DNA of 64,000 nucleotides from Cyclobacteriaceae bacterium (GCA_030584025.1 CP129487.1:372001-436000), one strand, 5' to 3'. Numbered from the stretch's first letter, positions 1-8,449 are shown. A program made the numbers and translations. The notes: generated by a model from the sequence alone, not told the origin.

Positions 1-2
1 AC

Positions 3-389
3 ATTTTTACGTTTCGTCAGTTTCGCAATGAAGATGAGACCAATGCGTTACAAGGCCTTCAACGCATCCGGTTTGCTTTTCCGATTATTTTATTTGGAAC
101 GGGGTTGGTTATAATTCTTTATCCGAATTTAGGTGGACTCACGGTTCCGGTTTTGATCTATGCCGGTGTATTAACCGTAATGGTGCTGAACGCCTTGTTT
201 CGGTTTGGTCGAACAAACGCATCGAGTTTTGCTTATGTGTTTGGTGGCGCTATCTTGTTCATGGTTTCAGATTCGATTTTAGCGATCAACAAATTTCTTG
301 AGCCAATTGAGGGCGCAGGTATCTGGATCATGCTCACCTACATCGCAGCACAATTTTTTATTGTGAAAGGATTGCTGAAGCACGATTAA
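3..389 (+). CDS. Lysoplasmalogenase-like membrane protein (YhhN/TMEM86 family), 3' part
   Basis: This is the C-terminal 128 residues of a protein whose start lies left of the window; the frame is open from base 3. The visible part has about four hydrophobic segments and ends in a short basic tail, with Asp and Asn placed in membrane segments (VSDSILAINKF). That pattern fits the YhhN/TMEM86 family, integral membrane enzymes that cleave the vinyl-ether bond of lysoplasmalogens. An internal TTG at 105 could be taken as a start, but coding sequence of the same character continues upstream, so it is not the true start. The gene converges on the head-GIN gene, with a hairpin between them. The family call rests on the C-terminal half only. 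Confidence 0.7.
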   Translation: MFTFRQFRNEDETNALQGLQRIRFAFPIILFGTGLVIILYPNLGGLTVPVLIYAGVLTVMVLNALFRFGRTNASSFAYVFGGAILFMVSDSILAINKFLEPIEGAGIWIMLTYIAAQFFIVKGLLKHD

Positions 390-517
390 GCTTATGCTTG
401 CCAATCGTAAAGTTCTGATTTATGAACAAGGATTATTGATTTTTGATTTCAGAAGTGTACATCTAAAATCCAAAATCGTTAATCGGCAATCGTAAATTTT
501 TTAAGGAAAGATTACTT

Positions 518-550
518 AAAAAAAAGCGGGGACCGAAGCCCCCGCTAAAA
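518..550. terminator. Bidirectional hairpin terminator between convergent genes
   Basis: AGCGGGG (525-531) pairs perfectly with CCCCGCT (540-546) around an 8-base loop. A run of A on the left becomes a long U run for minus-strand transcripts, so it should stop the head-GIN mRNA efficiently and the plus-strand mRNA less so. The remainder of the 390-577 gap shows nothing else beyond a short repeated AATCGTAAA. Confidence 0.75.
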
Positions 551-577
551 TCTTAAATCTAAATTCTACGGCTTAAA

Positions 578-1387
578 TCAAGAGATCTTCCGCACCTTAC
601 CACTTCCACTCGAATTGGCGTTCACATGATTTGGATTGCCTTTGTAGCTAACACTTCCACTACCGCTGATATTGGCATTCAGTTCAGTCTTCACGTTTAT
701 TTCCACACTGCCTGATCCGGCAATTTTCACATCACAGGTATTGGCCTCTAAATCGGCAGCGCGCACACGACCTGAGCCGCTGATGGTGGTCTTCACTAAA
801 GTGGCACTTCCGCTGGCCACCAACTTGCCAGAACCTGAGATGCTCACATCCAGTTTGTTGGCAACTTTAATGGTAGCCTCTACATCGCCCGAGCCACTGA
901 TGTTACTTTCCATATTGTTGCAGGCGCCACGAAGTACAATTGCCCCGGAGCCTGAAACACTCGCGTCAACATTGTTTGCTTCAATTTCTGCGCGGAGTGA
1001 GCCGCTTCCGCTTACTTTCAAATCAAGATCACCGGTTGTAATTTTTGTTCGTGCTTCCAGGTCGCCCGATCCGCTTACGCTTAGTGCATTAATATCCTTA
1101 ACTGTAATGTATACGGTAATGCGTTCATCACGTCCCCAGTTCCAGTCGCCCCAGCGATCTTTGGAGCGGATCACCAGTTTGCCGCCTTCTACATACACAT
1201 CAGCACGCTCAAGCACATCCTTGCTGCCTTCCAATTCAACCTTTTGTGGTGAGCCTTGTGTAACAATGGCCTTTCCGGGCAAGCCGAAGGCAATCTTATT
1301 GAAGGTATCGACATTACGGGTTTCACGACTTTGAGCAAAGGCGAGGGTGGTGCCAAACACCAACAGGGCGAGTAATACTTTTTTCAT
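578..1387 (-). CDS. Secreted head-GIN domain protein (DUF2807)
   Basis: A 269-residue exported protein: MKK start, hydrophobic core and cleavage near AFAQ (about residue 19). The rest is a repetitive beta structure with at least nine copies of a Ser-Gly-Ser-Gly motif (SGSGDLEA, SGSGSLRA, SGSGAIVL, SGSGKLVA) spaced about 20 residues apart, as in the DUF2807 'head GIN' family, which folds as a right-handed beta-helix. The family is common in Bacteroidota and is sometimes named a putative autotransporter adhesin; no enzymatic role is established. It is monocistronic, divergent from the YigZ gene, and ends at the hairpin at 525-546. The call of family is strong; function is unknown. Confidence 0.85.
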   Translation of the reverse strand: MKKVLLALLVFGTTLAFAQSRETRNVDTFNKIAFGLPGKAIVTQGSPQKVELEGSKDVLERADVYVEGGKLVIRSKDRWGDWNWGRDERITVYITVKDINALSVSGSGDLEARTKITTGDLDLKVSGSGSLRAEIEANNVDASVSGSGAIVLRGACNNMESNISGSGDVEATIKVANKLDVSISGSGKLVASGSATLVKTTISGSGRVRAADLEANTCDVKIAGSGSVEINVKTELNANISGSGSVSYKGNPNHVNANSSGSGKVRKIS

Positions 1388-1451
1388 GGTTCTTTATTTT
1401 CAGATTACAGTCTAACAGACTACCGGTTAACCAAAAGGTTGCATCGGCTTT

Positions 1452-2129
1452 ATGAGTTACCTTTCTTTGACGCAAAATGAGGGCATAACGTTGCACAATC
1501 AGCCGTTTTCATTCAAAACAATTCAGGAGCCATCTACCGGCTCCTACAAGGAAAAGGGGAGCAAATTCCTTGCATTTGCCTATCCGGTGCGCTCAGAAGC
1601 TGAAATCCGTGAAAAGCTGGAAGGCCTAAGAAAGAAATATTTTGATGCCCGTCATCATTGTTTTGCCTGGATGTTAGGTCCCGAAAAGCAGAAATTTCGC
1701 ACATTTGATGATGGTGAACCTAATCACTCTGCCGGTGATCCGATTTTGGGTCAGATCCGGTCGTATGACCTAACCAACATTTTAATTGTAGTGGTGCGGT
1801 ATTTCGGTGGGGTGAAGTTGGGCGTTGGTGGGTTGATTGGTGCGTATCGGGCGGCAGCCGCGGATGCATTGGCCAATGCAATTATCATCGAAGAGGAGGT
1901 TAGTGAGGTTCTTGAAATCCGGTATAGTTATGCAGCCATGCCGGAAATCATGCGGCTTGTAAAAGCAAACGGATTACGTATTTCTGGCCAGAAATTTTCG
2001 CAAGAAAATGTAATGAAAGTAATATGTCCCTTACGAATAAGAGATGAACTATTAAACAAACTTGAGCGGATGCGGGTTGATCATCCGACACTACTGTTTC
2101 GCATCGCAAACGAGGAGGCATCAGCTTAA
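1452..2129 (+). CDS. YigZ/IMPACT family protein
   Basis: A 225-residue cytoplasmic protein. After about 30 leader residues it carries the YigZ/IMPACT N-terminal domain, with the conserved GSKFLAFAYPV, ARHHCFAW and FDDGEPNHSAGDPIL stretches followed by VVRYFGGVKLGVGGLIGAY. A ferredoxin-like C-terminal domain (DUF1949 type) fills the last 70 residues. Relatives of eukaryotic IMPACT bind nucleic acid or ribosome-associated factors, but the bacterial role is not settled. The usual family length is about 200, so the real start may lie slightly downstream of the ATG at 1452, although no in-frame ATG is close. Its 3' end overlaps the convergent membrane-protein gene by 9 bases. Confidence 0.85.
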   Translation: MSYLSLTQNEGITLHNQPFSFKTIQEPSTGSYKEKGSKFLAFAYPVRSEAEIREKLEGLRKKYFDARHHCFAWMLGPEKQKFRTFDDGEPNHSAGDPILGQIRSYDLTNILIVVVRYFGGVKLGVGGLIGAYRAAAADALANAIIIEEEVSEVLEIRYSYAAMPEIMRLVKANGLRISGQKFSQENVMKVICPLRIRDELLNKLERMRVDHPTLLFRIANEEASA

Positions 2130-2723
2130 CGGATTTTCTCCCAACTGATTTTTAATTTCCTGCAGGTGACGAATAATATCATCGATCTTTTGTCTGTTTT
2201 TTTTGATTTGTTTTGGTCGAAAGTAAAACCAAGTGAAGGCAATCCAGCCTGCGGTTATTGCATAGCTAATAAGCATGCCCGTCAATCCCATGCGTGAAGC
2301 ATATTCATAGAGGTACAACATCAATCCTGCCGAAAGCATGAGGAAGTATAAGTTTGTTATGGTGGTTTGTATAAACTGTTCACGTTGCCTGATCTGCAAC
2401 AAATCATCCAGGTAGGTGCTGTTTAGCTGGGCTGTGTTCAAAGCTTTATACAAAGGAATGAGCTTGTTACTTACAATCAGAAACATAGCAATGGCAGTTA
2501 CAACCAACACAATGCCGACTTTCGTAGATGTGTACTCGGGTTGATAATAAACCCATACCCAAACTACAAATAGAGCCGTAGGAATAAGGCATACGTTTGC
2601 CCAAATCAAGCTTCTGCGCTTTTCTGCACGCAGCTTACTCAACTTAACTAACAGCGCTTCTTTATCGGCACCTGGAACGGGCTGTCGTGTCCATAATGCT
2701 TTTAAATCGATATTATTCTCCAT
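2121..2723 (-). CDS. Membrane protein co-transcribed with ECF sigma factor, possible sigma regulator
   Basis: A 200-residue protein with a charged cytoplasmic N-terminus (about 38 residues), four hydrophobic segments (roughly 40-58, 67-90, 122-142, 148-168) and a basic, helical C-terminal tail. Its ATG lies inside the end of the sigma-factor gene (11-base overlap), so translation is coupled. A membrane protein encoded directly behind an ECF sigma factor is often its anti-sigma factor. This one lacks a recognisable zinc-binding anti-sigma motif and has four membrane segments rather than one, so that role is only inferred from position. I do not recognise a named family with certainty. Confidence 0.6.
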   Translation of the reverse strand: MENNIDLKALWTRQPVPGADKEALLVKLSKLRAEKRRSLIWANVCLIPTALFVVWVWVYYQPEYTSTKVGIVLVVTAIAMFLIVSNKLIPLYKALNTAQLNSTYLDDLLQIRQREQFIQTTITNLYFLMLSAGLMLYLYEYASRMGLTGMLISYAITAGWIAFTWFYFRPKQIKKNRQKIDDIIRHLQEIKNQLGENPLS

Positions 2724-3183
2724 GTTCCTTAAATCTTTTATTCAAGCGTTCTTTTATGCGATGGATTTTTACCCGAATGTTACTTTCCGAAAGCCCTACG
2801 ATTTGTGCTATTTCGGCTTGCTTAACATCTTCAAGCTCAAGCGAAATAATAATGCGGTCAATTTCAGGAAGCTCGGCTATGAACTGATAGAGTAATTGAA
2901 TCTGTGGCTCAAGGTCTTGTTGTTTCTCTTCTGGCAGGTGGTGCGACAATTCCTGGTGCGTTGATCGTTTTTGTTTTTCCAGCTGCCTCAGGCAGTTATT
3001 GGTGGCGATGCGATATATCCATGTGCCGATGTTCGATTCATTTCTGAATGATGACAGTTGCTGCCACACAATAACAAATGTGTCCTGTGCAATGTCTTGT
3101 GCCAAATCGCGATCGCCAACATAGCCCATGCACACCCTGAAGATTTTACCCCAGTACAAACGGTATAAGGTTTCAAAATCCAT
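2713..3183 (-). CDS. ECF-type RNA polymerase sigma factor
   Basis: A 156-residue sigma-70 family protein with only regions 2 and 4, the hallmark of extracytoplasmic-function sigma factors. Region 2 (about 5-70) contains DLAQDIAQDTFVIVWQ and TWIYRIATNNCL. Region 4 (about 100-152) contains LPEIDRIIISLELEDVKQAEIA and a helix-turn-helix GLSESNIRVKIHRIKERL. It should direct RNA polymerase to a small regulon in response to an envelope signal. Its ATG overlaps the stop of the upstream hydrolase gene by one base (TAATG) and its own end overlaps the downstream membrane-protein gene, so the three form one operon. Confidence 0.9.
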   Translation of the reverse strand: MDFETLYRLYWGKIFRVCMGYVGDRDLAQDIAQDTFVIVWQQLSSFRNESNIGTWIYRIATNNCLRQLEKQKRSTHQELSHHLPEEKQQDLEPQIQLLYQFIAELPEIDRIIISLELEDVKQAEIAQIVGLSESNIRVKIHRIKERLNKRFKEHGE

Positions 3184-4136
3184 TACCTGATCCAGTTCTT
3201 TAGAAGCTCTAAAAATACTTCCTGTTGGTCAATAAAAACTCCGTGCGAACAGTTTTCAAGCCAGGCAAATCTATTTTCACAACCGATAATATCCTGAATG
3301 CTGCGTATGTGTGTTGTATCGAACAGGCCATCATCTTTTCCATAAATACCATAAACAGCTACACCTTTTTCTTTCAGCGATTTAATTTTTTCTGAAATGT
3401 CGATTAATGTGTACGACTCATTCTTCCAAAAGCCCATGGTTGGATTTAACACCGTTTTATAGTTGTTAGCAGTAATGAATGAAGTGTAATCCTTAAGCAG
3501 TTCATTGTTTTGCAAGTCGGTGAATAGTTTCGTGGCAGATGCACTTGGATTTTTTGCGGTGTACAATCCGTTTTGCATAGCCAGCATGAAGCACCCTGAG
3601 CTATAATAGATTGATGCTGTATCAAAGCTCTTCACCCGGTTAACCTGCTGCAATAGCGTTGAGTCTCCCTTACTTGTAGCAATAGTTGATACCGATTGCA
3701 AAATGGTTTTCAGACTTTGCTGTAACGAAACTGGAGTGCCAGCCAAAATAAGACGTTCGGTTTTTTCAGGAAAACGTTCTGCATAGAGTGCGCCCACTAT
3801 ACCTCCAAAGCTGTGCCCCAGTAAAGTGGCCGTTTTGAGATTGTACTGACTGTACAAATCATTCAGGTCGTTCACGGTTTGCTCATAGGTAAATAGTGCC
3901 TGGTCATCTTCTGATCGGCCTTCGCCTCTGCGGTCGTAGGCAATCACAAAAAATCCTTGTGCGGCTAACTTTTCCGCAGTGGTTATTTCAAAGTCAAGTA
4001 TGCTTCCACCGGGACCGCCATGCAGATAAATTACAGGCCGGTCCGTTGGGTTGCCAAAGGTTTTCACATAAAGCGATTGTGCGTTTACACACACTGCACC
4101 CAACAAGAAAATCAGTAAGATTAGGAATTGTCCCAT
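3183..4136 (-). CDS. Secreted alpha/beta hydrolase (prolyl-aminopeptidase-like)
   Basis: A 317-residue protein with a signal peptide (hydrophobic 3-16, cleavage near VNAQ) and an alpha/beta hydrolase fold. The oxyanion motif HGGPGGS is near residue 40, the nucleophile elbow GHSFGG supplies Ser near 107, an Asp lies in GKDDGLFD, and the catalytic His is in NCSHGVF near the C-terminus. HGGPGG is typical of proline iminopeptidases and related esterases, so the substrate may be a peptide or ester. It is the first gene of the operon with the sigma factor, joined by a TAATG overlap. It may be a target or an input of the sigma system, but that is inference. Confidence 0.8.
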   Translation of the reverse strand: MGQFLILLIFLLGAVCVNAQSLYVKTFGNPTDRPVIYLHGGPGGSILDFEITTAEKLAAQGFFVIAYDRRGEGRSEDDQALFTYEQTVNDLNDLYSQYNLKTATLLGHSFGGIVGALYAERFPEKTERLILAGTPVSLQQSLKTILQSVSTIATSKGDSTLLQQVNRVKSFDTASIYYSSGCFMLAMQNGLYTAKNPSASATKLFTDLQNNELLKDYTSFITANNYKTVLNPTMGFWKNESYTLIDISEKIKSLKEKGVAVYGIYGKDDGLFDTTHIRSIQDIIGCENRFAWLENCSHGVFIDQQEVFLELLKNWIR

Positions 4137-4205
4137 AGCTGTTCAGTTTTAATTTGGTCTTTAGATACGCGACCATTTAAAATGTTACAGGGGATATTCA
4201 ACTAT

Positions 4206-4330
4206 ATAGAGGCCATCTCAAAAATCAGTTTCAAATGTCAGCCTGAGCTTGTCGAAGGCTATTTCGAATTACCAAACCGGTTTCGACAAGCTCAACCTGA
4301 CATAAGAGGTATTTTTGAGATGACTTCTAT
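4206..4330. repeat. Near-palindromic MITE/REP-like element
   Basis: A 125-bp nested inverted repeat fills the middle of the 300-bp gene-free stretch 4137-4436. The outer arms 4206-4225 and 4311-4330 match at 18 of 20 positions, including a perfect ATCTCAAAAAT / ATTTTTGAGAT. The inner arms 4236-4256 and 4282-4302 match at 19 of 21. Transcribed RNA would form one long hairpin. The inner arm resembles the palindromic intergenic repeats often seen in Bacteroidota. There is no ORF inside, so it would be non-autonomous. It is the only copy in the window. The rest of the gap shows nothing I can name. Confidence 0.7.
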
Positions 4331-4436
4331 TTAGAGCACAAATAGAATGTGGAAACTTGAAGAAAAACTTAATTCCAAACTAAATCCGGATAAACCTGGC
4401 TGTAGTCTTGGCTCCCCTGGTCGTTGCCCGAACAAA

Positions 4437-5033
4437 CTAAGATCTCAGCTTTCTATAAATCTCCAAACACACCCATGCATCCGTAGCGGCATACTCTAAT
4501 TGTTTTTTGGTTAGCGTGGCAGCTTCCCAGTTGGATGTTTGTGCCGCTTTTGAAATACGAAAACCCAGTAAGAGTGCGGCAAGTTTTTTTACGCTTTCAA
4601 CCTGTAAACCTGCCTGACGTGCAAGTGTTGATAATTCAGTAAACCCACCTGGCTGAAAACGGGCTAATCGGTTGAGGGCTTTTACATCATCGCGAATGCC
4701 GATGCCTGCTTTTTGAACCACATCATTTTCCAGAAAGTCAACAATGGGCCTGGCCATACCGGTTTGGTTTAGCCGAACCAGAAATACCTTTTCGGGGATA
4801 GCTATTTGTAAAAGCGATACTTTGTGAATAACACCCTTTTTAAAACTCGGACGGGTCTCCGTATCGAAACCAATGGCTTCGTGCTCTTTAATTTCATCAA
4901 ACGCTTTGGCCAGCTTCGCTTCTTCCTGAAGGAGAATGATCTTGCCCTTGAATGCTTTCAGTGGCAAGGAGCTTATCTCTTCATGCGAGATCGTTACCGT
5001 ACCATTATGCTGCGGGTTTTTCGGGCTCGTCAT
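4437..5033 (-). CDS. 3'-5' exonuclease, RNase D / WRN-type DEDDy fold
   Basis: A 198-residue single-domain exonuclease. The acidic residues of the DEDDy family are visible: Asp and Glu in IGFDTET (near 56-58), Asp in GIRDDVKAL (near 115) and the YAATDA motif (Tyr and Asp near 182-186). This is the short form with the catalytic domain only, without the HRDC domains of full RNase D, so it is closer to the stand-alone WRN-exonuclease-like proteins of Bacteroidota. It should trim RNA or DNA 3' ends in the cytoplasm with two metal ions. Its start lies inside the end of nhaC (29-base overlap), so the genes are co-transcribed, though no shared function is obvious. Confidence 0.85.
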   Translation of the reverse strand: MTSPKNPQHNGTVTISHEEISSLPLKAFKGKIILLQEEAKLAKAFDEIKEHEAIGFDTETRPSFKKGVIHKVSLLQIAIPEKVFLVRLNQTGMARPIVDFLENDVVQKAGIGIRDDVKALNRLARFQPGGFTELSTLARQAGLQVESVKKLAALLLGFRISKAAQTSNWEAATLTKKQLEYAATDAWVCLEIYRKLRS

Positions 5034-6462
5034 CCAATCTCCTGATCTTAATATTCAAGTACGCAAATAAAATCGTCATCAGCGGACTGATGATACAAAA
5101 AAATGTATACGGGGCGTATACGGCCGTGGCAATACCCAGCACACCCGATTGCGTTGCCCCACACGTATTCCACGGAACCAGTACTGAGGTAACCGTTCCG
5201 GAGTCCTCCAATGTCCGGCTTAGCACTTCGGGCTTCAGGCCACGCTTGCGATAGGTATCAGCATACATGCGACCGGGTACAGCAATGGCCATGTATTGAT
5301 CGGATGCAGTAACATTAAAAAACAAGCACGTAGCAGCTGTAGAGGTAACTAACGATCCGGTTGATTTGGCGAACCGGATAATCTCATCGGCAATGCGTTT
5401 CAGCAAGCCGCACGATTCCATTACCCCGCCAAAAATCATCGCACAGATAATCAGCCATACCGTGTTAAGCATACCGTACATGCCTTTTCCGGTAAGTAAA
5501 TCATTAATTTCTGCATTATCTGTTTGCACATGAATGGTAGTCGATAATGCATTCATCACGGCAACAAAAGATGATTTCACGTAATCGCCTTCAATGCCCG
5601 AAACCTGGTTAACCACGTTCGGTTGAAAAATTACTGCGAACAGTCCGCCCAACAGTGCACCTATCAATAATGCAGGGGCGGCCGGCACACGTTTGATGAT
5701 CATAAAGATTACGAGGGCAGGTACTACAAATAACCACGGTGTGAGGTTAAAAGCCGACTCCAGGGCAACCAGTACTTCGTTGGAATCGGTTTGTGTTGCT
5801 GCCGTATCGAAGGTAAAACCCCACACCAAAAAAATGATTAATGTAATGATAAGTGAGGGAACCGTGGTGTACGCCATGTAGCGGATGTGCGTAAACAAGT
5901 CGGTGCCGGCCATGGCCGGTGCCAGGTTTGTTGTGTCTGATAAAGGCGACATCTTATCACCAAAGTATGCACCCGATATAATGGCGCCTGCTACTACACC
6001 TTCGGGTAAATCAAGCGCCTGACCGATACCCAAAAGTGCAATGCCTACTGTGGCAATGGTTGACCACGAACTGCCAGTGGCTACAGAAACAATAGCACAT
6101 ACGGTGGCAGCCGCAAAAAGAAATATGGTTGGGTTTAAAATTTTTAGTCCGTAGTAAATCATGGCCGGCACAATGCCGCTGAGCAGCCAGGTGCCCGAAA
6201 GTGAACCGATGGTGAGTAAGATGATGATGGCCGCCATGGCCGAGCTGATGCTCCGCACAATGCTGTCGTTGATTTCTTCATACGTATAGCCCAACTGCCA
6301 CGCAACTAATCCGGCCACTCCGGCCGCCAGCAACAACACAATTTGATTGGCGCCACCAATCGCATCCGAGCCGAACACTATCACATTTAGGAAAAGAAGG
6401 GCAATGAGTGCCAGAATGGGGATAAGCGCCTGAAGCAGTGTAGCCTGTTTTTTTTCTGTCAT
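5005..6462 (-). CDS. nhaC: Na+/H+ antiporter, NhaC family
   Basis: A 485-residue polytopic inner-membrane protein with about 11-12 hydrophobic segments. The conserved stretch GDKMSPLSDTTNLAPAMAG near residue 180, and a related C-terminal half with TASDQYMAIAVPGRMY and EDSGTVTSVLVPWNTCG, are typical of the NhaC branch of the ion-transporter superfamily. It should exchange Na+ for H+ to keep cytoplasmic sodium low. A TTG at 6477 would add five residues; I chose the ATG at 6462 because MTEKKQ is a more usual beginning. It overlaps the exonuclease gene downstream by 29 bases. Confidence 0.9.
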   Translation of the reverse strand: MTEKKQATLLQALIPILALIALLFLNVIVFGSDAIGGANQIVLLLAAGVAGLVAWQLGYTYEEINDSIVRSISSAMAAIIILLTIGSLSGTWLLSGIVPAMIYYGLKILNPTIFLFAAATVCAIVSVATGSSWSTIATVGIALLGIGQALDLPEGVVAGAIISGAYFGDKMSPLSDTTNLAPAMAGTDLFTHIRYMAYTTVPSLIITLIIFLVWGFTFDTAATQTDSNEVLVALESAFNLTPWLFVVPALVIFMIIKRVPAAPALLIGALLGGLFAVIFQPNVVNQVSGIEGDYVKSSFVAVMNALSTTIHVQTDNAEINDLLTGKGMYGMLNTVWLIICAMIFGGVMESCGLLKRIADEIIRFAKSTGSLVTSTAATCLFFNVTASDQYMAIAVPGRMYADTYRKRGLKPEVLSRTLEDSGTVTSVLVPWNTCGATQSGVLGIATAVYAPYTFFCIISPLMTILFAYLNIKIRRLDDEPEKPAA

Positions 6463-6526
6463 GCCGTTCGGGTTCAAGAGGGCAAGATAGAAATTTCAGC
6501 TTTCCCTGAAAATGAAGGATTTGGGT

Positions 6527-7651
6527 TTATTCCGTTACCGAGTAGTGAACATTTCTCTCTTTCAGGTACTTCAATACAAATTGAAAATGCGCCTCTTCCT
6601 CGCCCAGGTATTCAGGCGGGCAAATGCCCTTGCGGTTGAACGCTTCATGGGCAACCAGGTGAACGGCCGCTGTACACGTATACCCGGTAGTGCGCGCCAT
6701 GGAAAGCGTACCCGTTGATTTTTCAGTGCGGTCGAGGAGGTTGTATTGATAGGTTTTTTGTTTGTCTTTTTCTTCTCCGGCAATGCGAATGCGCATCACG
6801 GTAAATTCTTCTTCTCCGGGTTTTAGCTTCCATTTCGGAAAGAGCAGTTTCGCGGTAAGGTCAATTGGGCGGATTTTTACTCCTTTTACGTCTATTTCCT
6901 CATACGAGAAGAAGCCGGTTTCGCGAAGCACACGCAAATATTCAATACACCCCGGATAGCGTAATGTCTTCTCAATCATGTTCGGAATATTCGGCATGGT
7001 TTTAATTAAGGAACGCAACCCATCTGAATTCCAGGACTCCAACGTGCCCACACCATCGAAATGAATCAGCTCCGGATCGGAAAGGGCTTCTCTGACAACT
7101 ACGTCTCCGTTTTGTACGTAACGTGCTGGTCGTACATATTCTTCAATCACATCAATCGGTGAAAACACCGCTTTATATTCATACGGCCATTCACGCACAA
7201 CGGGTAATCCGCCCACCAGGCACTCGTAGTGCGAAATTTTCATGCGGCTGTTATGATATCCTAAAATGATGTTGCCCATGCCGGGTGCCACACCACAATC
7301 CGTAACAATGGTTACGTTACTCTTTTTTGCCAGTTCATCCAGTAAAAACGGATCTTCCGGAAAAAATGAAATATCTACCATGTTTTTGCCGGCTTCAATA
7401 ACAGTTTTTACGGTTTGATAGCCCATGAAACCCGGTACTGCACCTACAACGAGGTCAAAGGGTTTTATCAACTCCGCAAGCAACGCCTGATCGGACAAAT
7501 CTGCTTTTTGTGTTTTTACACCTTGCGCCTGCAAGGCCTGCAGCGACTCATCATTAATGTCTACGGAAGTAACTTCGAAAGCGGGAGCAAGATCCAGGGC
7601 GATGGCTTTTCCAACGAGTCCTGCGCCCAGTACAATAATTTTTTTCATCAT
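6527..7651 (-). CDS. Saccharopine dehydrogenase family protein (lysine 6-dehydrogenase-like)
   Basis: A 374-residue protein with an N-terminal Rossmann fold (GAGLVGKAIA at 9-18, acidic residue VDI near 36) and a saccharopine-dehydrogenase C-terminal domain. The stretch TDCGVAPGMGN near 120 is typical of the group that includes lysine 6-dehydrogenases and carboxynorspermidine dehydrogenase-like enzymes. The reaction would be NAD(P)-linked oxidation or reduction at an amino acid or polyamine. The exact substrate cannot be read from the sequence. A second, more distant family member lies at 37974-39299. The gene may be preceded by a tiny membrane-peptide ORF 16 bases upstream. Confidence 0.8.
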   Translation of the reverse strand: MMKKIIVLGAGLVGKAIALDLAPAFEVTSVDINDESLQALQAQGVKTQKADLSDQALLAELIKPFDLVVGAVPGFMGYQTVKTVIEAGKNMVDISFFPEDPFLLDELAKKSNVTIVTDCGVAPGMGNIILGYHNSRMKISHYECLVGGLPVVREWPYEYKAVFSPIDVIEEYVRPARYVQNGDVVVREALSDPELIHFDGVGTLESWNSDGLRSLIKTMPNIPNMIEKTLRYPGCIEYLRVLRETGFFSYEEIDVKGVKIRPIDLTAKLLFPKWKLKPGEEEFTVMRIRIAGEEKDKQKTYQYNLLDRTEKSTGTLSMARTTGYTCTAAVHLVAHEAFNRKGICPPEYLGEEEAHFQFVLKYLKERNVHYSVTE

Positions 7652-7667
7652 CCTGCAAAATACAGCC

Positions 7668-7748
7668 TTATCCTATAATCCCATAGAGCAAGGCAGCAAT
7701 TGCGGGAATCATGATCAATACATCAACAAATGAAAATCGCTTTTTCAT
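7668..7748 (-). CDS. Possible 26-residue membrane peptide
   Basis: An ATG-initiated frame encodes 26 residues: a basic start MKKRFSF, an acidic residue, then one hydrophobic segment (LIMIPAIAALLYGIIG) and a TAA stop. The composition is that of a single-span small membrane protein rather than random sequence. It ends 16 bases before the saccharopine-dehydrogenase-like gene on the same strand and could be its leader cistron. No family is recognised and a frame this short can arise by chance. Confidence 0.35.
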   Translation of the reverse strand: MKKRFSFVDVLIMIPAIAALLYGIIG

Positions 7749-7884
7749 GATGGAGAATTGAAATATTAAATGAGTTAAGAAAAGGTGGTTGAGGTGGGCT
7801 GAAGCGGTATTAAATTCTGCTAACGGAATACACGGGTTTCGGTTTCAAAAGCTTTATCTTTAATTCAACTAAAGAATTGTACCC

Positions 7885-8397
7885 ATGTTCAGCCCCGAAG
7901 AAATTCTCCAAAAAGCAAAAACATCTGCGTTTTATTTAAGCCTGCTTAACTGGTCGCTTGCACGGATGATCCCGTTCAATAAACCACATGGATTCAAGGT
8001 ACTGTCTGTTGAAGATTATCGGTTAAAAACCTTGATGCCCTATAAAAGAAGCAACTTCAATCACATTCGTGGATTGCATGCCTGTGGGTTGGCTACCATT
8101 TCAGAGTTTACTACCGGCTTTCTTTTGCTCAGCAGCCTGGATATGAAGAAGTACCGGATTATTATGCAGCGCCTGGAAATGGATTATCACTACCAGGGTA
8201 AAATGGATGCAACGGCTGAGTTCACCATTTCAAAAGAATGGCTGGACGACCAGGTTATTAAACCACTTCAAACTCAGGAATCCGTGATTATTCCCTGTGA
8301 GGTAAAAATTCACGATATAAAAGGCAACCACCTGACTACCGGAAAAGTGTTTTGGCAGATTAAAGACTGGGCACGGGTAAAAACCAAGCTTAGCTAA
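7885..8397 (+). CDS. DUF4442 hotdog-fold protein (thioesterase-like)
   Basis: A 170-residue cytoplasmic protein matching the DUF4442 branch of hotdog-fold proteins. The central helix region with NHIRGLHACGLATISEFTTGFLLL is typical, and the second half is beta-rich (EMDYHYQGKMDATAEF, VKIHDIKGNHLTTGKVFWQIK). Relatives of the PaaI/YiiD type hydrolyse acyl-CoA thioesters, but the catalytic residues of DUF4442 are not established and activity is inference. It stands alone between the 234-bp gap at 7652-7884 and the DUF962 gene 52 bases downstream. Confidence 0.75.
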   Translation: MFSPEEILQKAKTSAFYLSLLNWSLARMIPFNKPHGFKVLSVEDYRLKTLMPYKRSNFNHIRGLHACGLATISEFTTGFLLLSSLDMKKYRIIMQRLEMDYHYQGKMDATAEFTISKEWLDDQVIKPLQTQESVIIPCEVKIHDIKGNHLTTGKVFWQIKDWARVKTKLS

Positions 8398-8449
8398 ATT
8401 TGAGGATTGTAAACAGATGATTAACTTCAACCACTAATTCCAAAATGCC

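Noticed and set aside
672..1334. 220-residue open frame antisense to the head-GIN gene
   Set aside because: It is the mirror of the SGSG codon repeats (Ser/Pro/Glu-rich, no domain), with the signal-peptide-bearing gene on the other strand.
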